Part shown: one piece after another, positions 57,024 through 64,000 of the stretch
Numbering within the stretch: position 1 is the stretch's first letter
How the letters are laid out: every line of letters starts with the position of its first letter
NCBI GenBank assembly: GCA_022497155.1
Contig: MU385718.1
Location: 62,001 to 126,000, forward strand
Direction: 5' to 3'
From: Whalleya microplaca
Taxonomy: Eukaryota; Ascomycota; Sordariomycetes; Xylariales; Xylariaceae
DNA length: 64,000 nucleotides
Made by a program: the position numbers and the translations under genes
The notes under the pieces: model-generated
What the model was told of the DNA's origin: nothing
Seen by the model: the letters and a program-made list of their open reading frames with translations, nothing else
Databases searched by the model: none

Positions 57024-57683
57024 ATGACACAGCAGGACGGTCAAAATAGGGCTATAGAGCCTCCACCAAGGGCATACTTACATGACAACCAAAATTTTGG
57101 CGATGACCAAGTTATTGGGATAAAGGCAGATATTTTCGGTGGTATTCACAACTGGGTTCAAAGCCACACGGGCGCGGTTACTATCGGCATTGTGGCTATT
57201 GTAACATTGGGCTTGACTCTTGGACTTGTATTGGGCTTGAATGGAGCAAGCAAGTGAGTTGCATCTGCCTTACCTGTGTGCCCCGCGCTACCACCAATAC
57301 ATACCATTATCTGCAACCACTAACCATGGTCCAACACCAATAGAACATCGTCCAACGCGTCACCATCTCCGGGCGCTGCGCCCCCCAGCACCGTGCCGAC
57401 CTCTTCGCCAGTGTCTCAGATTGCTCCGATGACAACCCCGGTGGCAGAGAGTTGTACATACGGGTGTTTAAAAGAGTATTTGGAGACAGGTAGCTGCGAT
57501 TCGGGATGTCCTGGAGAGCTTTGTACCGATGATAATGGCTGCCTCGACCCATATCCTTGCATCACACACATATGTTGTCGTACTGGTTGTAAGCCAGGCT
57601 GGAGCTGCAGTTCCGAATGCGCAGATGGCTTAACATGCGTATCAGCCTCGGCTGGTACGGCAGCTTCAACATGTGTGGTATAA
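57024..57683 (+). CDS. Membrane protein: cytosolic motif tail, one TM helix, Cys-rich ectodomain
   Basis: Two exons, 57024-57253 and 57344-57683, sum to 570 nt (189 residues). The 90-bp intron has donor GTGAGT, branch CACTAAC and acceptor ATAG. Residues 1-50 lack a signal peptide and contain NQNFGDDQVIG at 22-32, a one-residue-shorter form of the neighbours' motif. A strong Gly/Leu/Ile/Val membrane helix spans 51-72. A Ser/Pro/Thr-rich stalk follows (about 75-112), then a 77-residue module with 14 cysteines, including a CC pair. With a short N-terminal tail and no cleavable signal, a type II-like orientation (tail inside, Cys module outside) is likely but not proven. I do not recognise the Cys module; a lectin, chitin-binding or receptor-ligand domain are options. 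It reads as a small receptor whose cytosolic tail could nucleate the neighbours' motifs. Confidence 0.65.
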
Positions 57684-60600
57684 TTTGGAGTGATGTTTTT
57701 TAATTACGATCTAAATGAAGATAGTTTGTCCAGAAAATCACAGGAATTTATACCATAGACAATAGATTAGACTAATACTAAGTTGTATTATGTATACTCA
57801 ATTTAGTGTCCCCGACTTTAGGTATTGTAGAAAGAAGAGAGTTGGCGAAAGCATAGCATCAGCACAAATTGAGGCTATTCTTTCCCCATAAGCAATCTCC
57901 ATGGTTATTATATGGTAAATCAATATGTCTATTACCCCTTGCCTCTACGCTTAATTAACCCTTAAGTAGTTAAATACCTAAGCAAGCTTTGATATTAAAG
58001 TAAATGATCAAGACTAGCCTCAATTATGAGGAACGAATACAACGGCTATACTACCAGCTCTAATGATGACTTTTTCTCGGAGTACTCTTTGGTGAAATTG
58101 GCTTAATGTTAAGATGCTCCTTATGGTGTCGTCATGCCCCTTAGGTGTTTGGCATTTCTTGTACATCAGAAATGATCGAGGGTTCACGTATAGCTAGTAA
58201 TTATGAGACACTTTCTACCACGAGAGATACCTAGATTCACATGAAAGGCGACGAAATATGTTGGTTGAATGGATAATATTGAGCATTCAATATTCGACAC
58301 CGTCGATGTTCTATGTAGGTATGACTCTAGAGGTGCTTTGGAGGGGAGTTTCGAGGATCAGATTAGTTTCCTACGATTGATGACTGTAGTGTTTGGTCGC
58401 AAGATTATAATGATAGAGGAGTGTATAAATGATTATTGCATAACACTTAATGAGGCATTGGGTTTAATAGATAGGTAACGCGCAAGACTAAGAGGGTGTA
58501 TACAGAAACTTAAAACAAAACGTAGCCCTGAAGTTAAGTAGAAAGACGTTCGGAATGCTACCTTAATTACATAGTATTTAATATAAGAACGGATTTGCGA
58601 TTTGCTTATAACTTGATTAGTTGACGAAGACCAAAAGTTTGCTAAGTTTATTATACATTATAATCACTTTATTTCCTTCCTTTTACCCGCTTTTTTCTTA
58701 TCCTTTCATATTCAGTTGTTTGAAAGTGTGTATTGGCGTAAACAACCTCTGCGTATCTATTAGGCAATGTGTAGTAGCCTAGAGTAGTCCCGGTAGACTA
58801 TTTTGCCGGCTTTGGTTTATCAGCACAATTTTGACATTTGGTGGTACGATCGGTCATCATCACCGAGTCCCGGCCGTCTGCCTCGTGGTATCCCTGGCCG
58901 CACTGCGTTTGTAGTGTGACTGAAATTACATTCCCGCAATCGGAGCAAAGTTTCCGATACCACGTACACATAGTAGTTATTAAGGTGTGGAAATAGGGAG
59001 AGATTTAGTCTCTGGCCTGGCCTTGTCAATGAATATTATGGAGGTTCGCAGTGAAGCGCAGTACAAGTGGTATTTCTCAGTTTTGCTAAAGGACTGTATA
59101 CAACTAAGTATGCTCGTAGAACGGGTCAAACTGGTAGAATTTATAACTACCCCTGGCTAGCTCTGAGTCAGCGGTGCCACTTTTTCAGTCAAATAACAAT
59201 TTGACTCAACTTGACTCGACTCGATGCTTGTCAAGTCGAGTCATCTCTTATATGTACAATACTGTGAGGTGCCTTGGGCTGTATCAACCCCTGAATCTCA
59301 AATCAACAGACTTGATCCCTTGTTTAGTAAAACCGACAACCCACCAACCAGAATGATCAGAGAAAGGCCCCCCAATGGACATCTCCAAATCATTCCTGAA
59401 TGGCGTGGTAGAGTGCCGGAAATCATTCTATCGGGGGATATTATAGAAACTTGAGTTTTGATGTATGCTTCTGATACCATGTGAATAGTGTCTGCGCTCA
59501 GATGCCCAATGTCAGTAACTTCTATACCTAGATGATGAATCGTGTAGGGATTTGCGCAGTTAATTCAGACATCGCTAAGTAGCTCGTTCCCTTTGATGAG
59601 CTCAATTGACCCCAATCCGAAGGGACCTGTTGGTATGTTTGCAGTAGGGAGTTGGTTTGCGGTTGCGGACAGGGGCACACGGACTGCCAAGAAGCTGTTC
59701 TGCCGAATGCTAATATCTTCGTGTCTGCAGAGAGAAAGGCACACGCTCGATGAGCTGTCTCGCGATCTTGCTATGACTACCATGGTACGCCCCGACGTAA
59801 CACTATCCCCGTGGTCACCCGATATCATGAACACCCTTCCACGGACAAACCACGACGAGATTCGCATCCGGAAGTTTGGCTTAGCATCGCTTCTGATTGT
59901 TGACACTATCTCTTTAGGAAGAAGATAAATATGGGAAGATTCGCGCTCATCTGCAGTATACTTGTCAGATGATTCAGAGTATGTCTCGCCTCTGGTTCCT
60001 TGCTTCTAGTTAGGAAGTCGTGATCTCTTTGTAATGACAGACAGATGTCCATCGCCAACATTGTAGGAAGGTGACTAACGCTGGTTGCCCATCATTGCAC
60101 AGGATAAACCTCCTGTTCTGTTGTGCATGTAGTTGTGGCCATTGGATCTATGATCTGGCCGAGTATTGACTAGGTTGTAAATATGAATGGTATTACCAGG
60201 GGCCCTCAGAGAACGTTTCATGCTAGTACTATTTGGTAGTTGAACTGGTTCTTCGTCCATTGTGCCCTATGTTATCGCGTCCAAGGAGGTGAACTGGTCG
60301 TGCCATTGGCGCTCATCTGCAAGGACCTTTGGACTCCCTCATATGATGTGGATGGGCTGACAGCTTGTATCAATTGTTGCCCCCAAGACTCGTGTCCACT
60401 GTGGTGGTATGTTGCAGCGTGCGCCTCAGAACGGGGATCCTCAGTTGACTACCAAACGCATTTGGTTCAGAACCTGACCAAATCTCCGTCGCTTCTGTTG
60501 GTCCTTTTCTTTGCGCTCATGGAGCAATTGGGATGGAGGAGTGGAGATAGCATAGGTAACGTATCACATCCCCAAGCGAGCCCGGAGGGAAAACACTCAA

Positions 60601-61007
60601 TGTTCGCTCCAACCTTTCACCGATGCTTACAAGTACGGACAGATAGGCAGCTGGTACATTGCGGCTCAAATACAGTACAATCCCTTTCAGAAAGCAAGAA
60701 GTGGGGTAGACATTCCTATTTGAGTAATCTAAGCCTCGTATGTAATACATGTAGTTTAATGCTACGATGTAAGCGCTCTACCTAGCTAGGGGTCAGACAT
60801 CACCATTCCCGATAGATCATCCGTCCATCGGCCAATCCCGTTTTAGCTCACCAATTCTAGCTCCGCTCACCGAAACTATGGGGAGCCAATCACGTAAGCT
60901 CAATTACCGCTGTCGGGAAGGTATGAAGGGGCATCTGACGTAATAACCGAGTTTTGTTAGGTATTCTATTATAATTGAAAGTCAGGCCGTGCGTCCGAAT
61001 ATAACAT
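57684..61007. other. Repeat-rich interval without an intact gene
   Basis: AT-rich from 57.7 to 58.7 kb. A coding-like fragment lies at 59593-59928. Other frames (58269-58478 and 60240-60785) have ATGs but no recognisable domain and no supporting context. A short inverted repeat with stem TGACTCGACT lies at about 59213-59244. Confidence 0.4.
59593..59928 (+). CDS. Possible exon or gene fragment, family unknown
   Basis: About 111 codons of coherent protein-like sequence (DPNPKGPVGMFAVGSWF, then HTLDELSRDLAMTTMVRPDV and DEIRIRKFGLASLL) with balanced amino-acid use and a possible acceptor (CTAAGTAG) just upstream. An in-frame ATG lies at 59599. It may be the last exon of a truncated gene; I could not find the rest. 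Confidence 0.3.
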   Translation: MMSSIDPNPKGPVGMFAVGSWFAVADRGTRTAKKLFCRMLISSCLQRERHTLDELSRDLAMTTMVRPDVTLSPWSPDIMNTLPRTNHDEIRIRKFGLASLLIVDTISLGRR

Positions 61008-61284
61008 TGTAACGAAGCCGTTACCACAGGTCTTGATTTGAAATAACAAAAGGCGTGAAAGGTAAAATACTTAGATTGATCGCTGGCTAGCAAAGAGAGA
61101 CTATCTAAGGGACGGCGAAATACAGTCCTTTTATATCTGAATAGCTTCCTAGTAAATGGAACTTGATTGCCAAGCCGCTAAGGGCCTTGGCAACCATCTG
61201 GTTGCCAAGCCACTATCCCTCTTGGCAACCATAAATCACGTGGTAGCTGGTTGCGGGGATATTCAGGAATAGGTGGTTGTAACA
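61008..61284. mobile_element. Solo LTR, copy 2 (277 bp)
   Basis: Same family as 54870-55177: begins TGTAACGAAGCC, ends GGTTGTAACA, and has a 5-bp target duplication AACAT (61003-61007 and 61285-61289). One internal tandem unit fewer than copy 1. It contains the same ATCACGTGGTAGCTGG block near its right end. Confidence 0.85.
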
Positions 61285-61689
61285 AACATCAACTACATAT
61301 TCATCTTGATTGTTTGGACCAGTCCCATCTTTCAGCACAGGCCGTGAGCTTGTTGCAGCTTGATTAAAAGTCAATTGGACTACTACAGTACCGAACTTCA
61401 GGCCTCACCCAGGACACGCGGGTAGCAGCTGAACGTGTACCTAGGATCAAATATAGACAGCTTTAGTATGGACATACAGGATACACGTATAATAGGCTTC
61501 TTTCGTACTTACGTACAATGAATTTTTATGGCGTTAGAGTGGACAAGGTAAGGCTGGGAAAAAACCACCTAATGACTCAGGCCTGCAGGTAGCTATCAGC
61601 TGGGATGCATAGAAGCAGTCTCGATGGAAATAGAAGATACTACATTTTTATGCGATTTAAGTAAAGAGCATACACGTGTAAAATCGGTA

Positions 61690-62018
61690 CTTGCTATGGC
61701 TAATTCGCCTCGACACGCCCCTAGGGCGTTGCGCTTTAACTAATAAAAAGCCTATATAATATAAAAATTTCCGATATATATCCGCTACCACCTTAAATAT
61801 TAATAAATAAATATAGATTTATTAAGTATATATATTCTTGTTTTAAATATATAATAGTGCGTAATAAAAATACTTTAACTTATATAATAAATTATACTAA
61901 AAGCTAAGTCGCTTTTATACTCTACTGATATATATCGGAATTTTTATATTACTAGGGTCTTTTACTAGTTAAAGCGTAACGCCCTAAGGGCGTATCGAGG
62001 CGAATTAGCCATAGCAAG
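61690..62018. mobile_element. Long-TIR MITE (Tc1/mariner-type, TA target duplication)
   Basis: The 329-bp element starts CTTGCTATGGCTAATTCGCC and ends with its reverse complement; the terminal inverted repeats extend about 95 bp at roughly 90% identity. TA dinucleotides flank both ends (61688-61689 and 62019-62020). The interior is almost pure A/T and has no coding capacity. Several arm differences are C/T or G/A, consistent with RIP or deamination. Confidence 0.85.
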
Positions 62019-62854
62019 TATATATAATGCAACGTTGATAGGGCGACGTCGACACCAATTTCTCTATCAGTAAATGGTCTTCCAGACCCAGGACAATATG
62101 CATACCATGAGGTTTACCGAAAAACGATATTCTTTGCATTATGATTCCTGGATACTGTTGCAGAGGCGAAAAGCTGATCAGCATTTTCTCTTGATGCTTT
62201 GAGTTGGAGTGAAGGCCAATGAGAGTATACATCTTGGGTGGCAGTGTCGGAGCCTCACCGAAATTTATGGTATACCAATTGACGCTTCTCAATTGAGCCG
62301 CAAATATGGACTTCATAAAAAGCCGAGGTCTGTCTGGCGACCTCTCTACCGGTTTCCTCGAAGATCAACGGATTCGGTTCGGGATAGACACTGCTTACAG
62401 CAAAACGACTATATGGTGGATATACTTCCTTCGTAGTATATTTTTTCTAGTGAATGGATGTATTATCTCTTAATTTCACACGGCCATTTAAGGCGCTGCT
62501 GACCTTACGCCTCCCTCTACCCTCCCTGACCTCCCTAACTTTAAACTATTCCTTGCTAGGGCCATTAACTCCCTGCCAAAGCTTTTCATAAATATATTCA
62601 TTTATAACTATTTACTGCGTTATTCTGCTTGTTTTTTATCGTAACTAGTAACTGATTTATATGTTCCCGCGGCCTAGATGGCTTAGTACAAGAGGGATCC
62701 GCCTTATTGGTGGACCAATGGTGGTCGTGATAGCTTCAACCTATGTCACGCGAAACGTTAGCTCTGTCTCCCAAAAAGGAGGTACTCTAACCGTCCTATA
62801 CACCATAGAAGCGTCGCTGTACTTAGGTAGTTAGGACTCGGACGTAAACAAATT

Positions 62855-62882
62855 CATCATCGTCATCATCATTATCATCATC
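62855..62882. repeat. Imperfect (CAT)n microsatellite
   Basis: About nine CAT/CGT/TAT-type triplets in a row. Confidence 0.8.
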
Positions 62883-63160
62883 AGTGATAGCTTCAAAATA
62901 CGTATTGTAGACTATTATTAAAACAGTACTTATATCTTACTAGTAAAATGTATCGCGGGGAATATATATCCACTATTAAGTGGACTACTGGGCGCTTACA
63001 AAGGTCACGTGTGTATGTATAATGCACCTTAAAAGGACTTTTACAGTACTGTGGAGCACCTAGAATCAGTGTGCTTCGTATGGCGTTTACATATAATCAC
63101 AACAACCCCTCAGTACAACTCAAGTAGTTAGTTAGTTTCATCAACGTTCAACCACCACTT

Positions 63161-63834
63161 TTGCCCACAACTACAGTGAAAATAGCCATTTCACAAAACG
63201 ACCAGAGCCTCTTATCCTTCCGAAAAAAGGCTAGCTGGGCAATACGTGGCAAGAAAAAATTTGATAACTTAATACCTGATCTCGACTTTTTCATCACCGT
63301 TTTGGAGAAAGTGGGCGCCCACTTATTGCAATTGGGTATCGCGAACCTCTACTCTTAATTAAAGTTGGCTATGTGCTAACCACTCCATGAATAGACGAAA
63401 GTGACCACGATACAACATAGGCTCTTAGAATAGAAGGCATTGCAATAACAGAGGGTCACGCTGAAGACACCGCCAGGAAAATGAGCCGACTAACAAGTAC
63501 TGGGACAGAGACAATGCTAGTCCAACAACCAAGGACTCACCCGACCCCTCAAGAAATTAGAGAGGCTGTCCAAGAGAGGATGCAGGCGATCCGGTCATCC
63601 AGCACCCTGTCTTCAAACGCCCAACAAACGACTACCTCAGATAGATCCTCGGCAACACACCATCACTACAAAGGAAACATAGCTAGGGGCGACGCCAAGC
63701 AGTTTTGTGGCGATATTGGACAAGTACCTTCCAATGCAAGAAAGCATTTATATGATAGCAACATTGCGGAAGACCGGGGCATGCAAATTCTGGGAAATCT
63801 TGACATCCAAACGGCCATCAGCTTGTGGGATTGA
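63161..63834 (+). CDS. Truncated HeLo-domain protein with two C-terminal amyloid-like motifs
   Basis: Proposed exons are 63161-63335 (5' end incomplete) and 63434-63834; the join is in frame (intron donor GTATCG, acceptor ATAG). The first segment, FRKKASWAIRGKKKFDNLI followed by EKVG, closely resembles the last helices of the HeLo (HET-s N-terminal) domain, but the first ~120 residues of that domain are not found upstream. After a polar linker the end carries two motif copies, NIARGDAKQFCG and NIAEDRGMQILG, 28 residues apart; GMQILG also occurs in the first copy of the gene at 55216-56160. If the 5' part is truly missing, translation could start at the ATG at 63481 and give a 117-residue motif-only protein. 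Either a degenerate effector or a small motif-only regulator is possible. Confidence 0.5.
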
Positions 63835-64000
63835 AGCCGTGAGGGTTAAAGAGTTGTAGGGCTATGTCCACTTTCCTGTTGTTTCCCCAAGGCTCCCTTA
63901 AGGGTTCATGATTTCGTCACGTCTTTGAAATCAATGATTCTTTCCCACAAGACTACTTTCTTTTGTGGAAATATTTGTATTCGTTCATTTGCATCGCTTC
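63835..64000. other. 3' flank at window edge
   Basis: No feature seen; the region is cut by the window end. Confidence 0.4.

Larger units (their letters stand above)
61285..63160. other. Interval with a MITE and remnants
   Basis: Holds the TA-flanked MITE (61690-62018) and a (CAT)n-like microsatellite (62855-62882). Minus-strand coding-like shreds occur near 62050-62440 (for example EETGREVARQTSAFYE), broken by stops. No intact gene was seen. Confidence 0.45.

Noticed and set aside
58269..58478. 69-codon frame with ATG near the membrane-protein gene
   Set aside because: No domain and AT-rich flanks; too weak to call a gene.
60240..60785. 181-codon plus-strand open frame
   Set aside because: No recognisable motif or plausible splicing and odd composition; judged to be chance.

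Overview
The window looks like nuclear DNA of a filamentous ascomycete (Pezizomycotina, probably Sordariomycetes). Genes are widely spaced on both strands. They carry short introns (mostly 48-175 bp) with GT...AG ends and frequent CTAAC or TGCTAAC branch sites. One copy of a dispersed repeat is strongly AT-enriched, as repeat-induced point mutation would leave it. Proteins are recognisably fungal: a WSC sensor, a CSC1/PHM7 channel, a Pml1-type FHA protein, a Nup37-like nucleoporin and a hydrolase/NB-ARC receptor. Where I joined exons, the summed coding length is divisible by three; branch sites and family consensus support the joins.

Layout. 0-13 kb: an RRM-like gene, a C2H2 zinc-finger gene, an atypical kinase-like gene with a decayed Gln-rich tail, a 403-bp small LTR retrotransposon and two copies of an old repeat. 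13-41 kb is the conserved core: CSC1-like channel, dynamin-like GTPase (convergent with it), Pml1-like FHA/RES-complex protein, a large alpha/beta-hydrolase + NB-ARC (NLR-type) protein, a cytochrome P450, the Nup37-like protein and a WSC-domain membrane protein. 41-52 kb is gene-poor: an NTF2-like mitochondrial candidate, a second RRM paralogue (49 kb) and an acidic ORF with SUMO-interaction-like repeats.

52.8-63.9 kb is a repeat-rich accessory block and the most interesting part. Four unrelated-looking genes share one 12-residue motif, N-x3-[GND]-x-[GA]-x-Q-x2-G, usually as two or three copies 28-38 residues apart. They are: a basic protein; a protein with a helical N-terminus of HeLo-like character; a single-pass membrane protein with the motif on its short N-terminal tail and a 14-Cys module on the other side; and a truncated HeLo-domain protein. 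This architecture resembles fungal amyloid-signalling (HET-s / NLR-effector) systems. I infer a putative receptor-effector cell-death or allorecognition module. The block also holds two solo LTRs with intact 5-bp target duplications and a TA-flanked long-TIR MITE.
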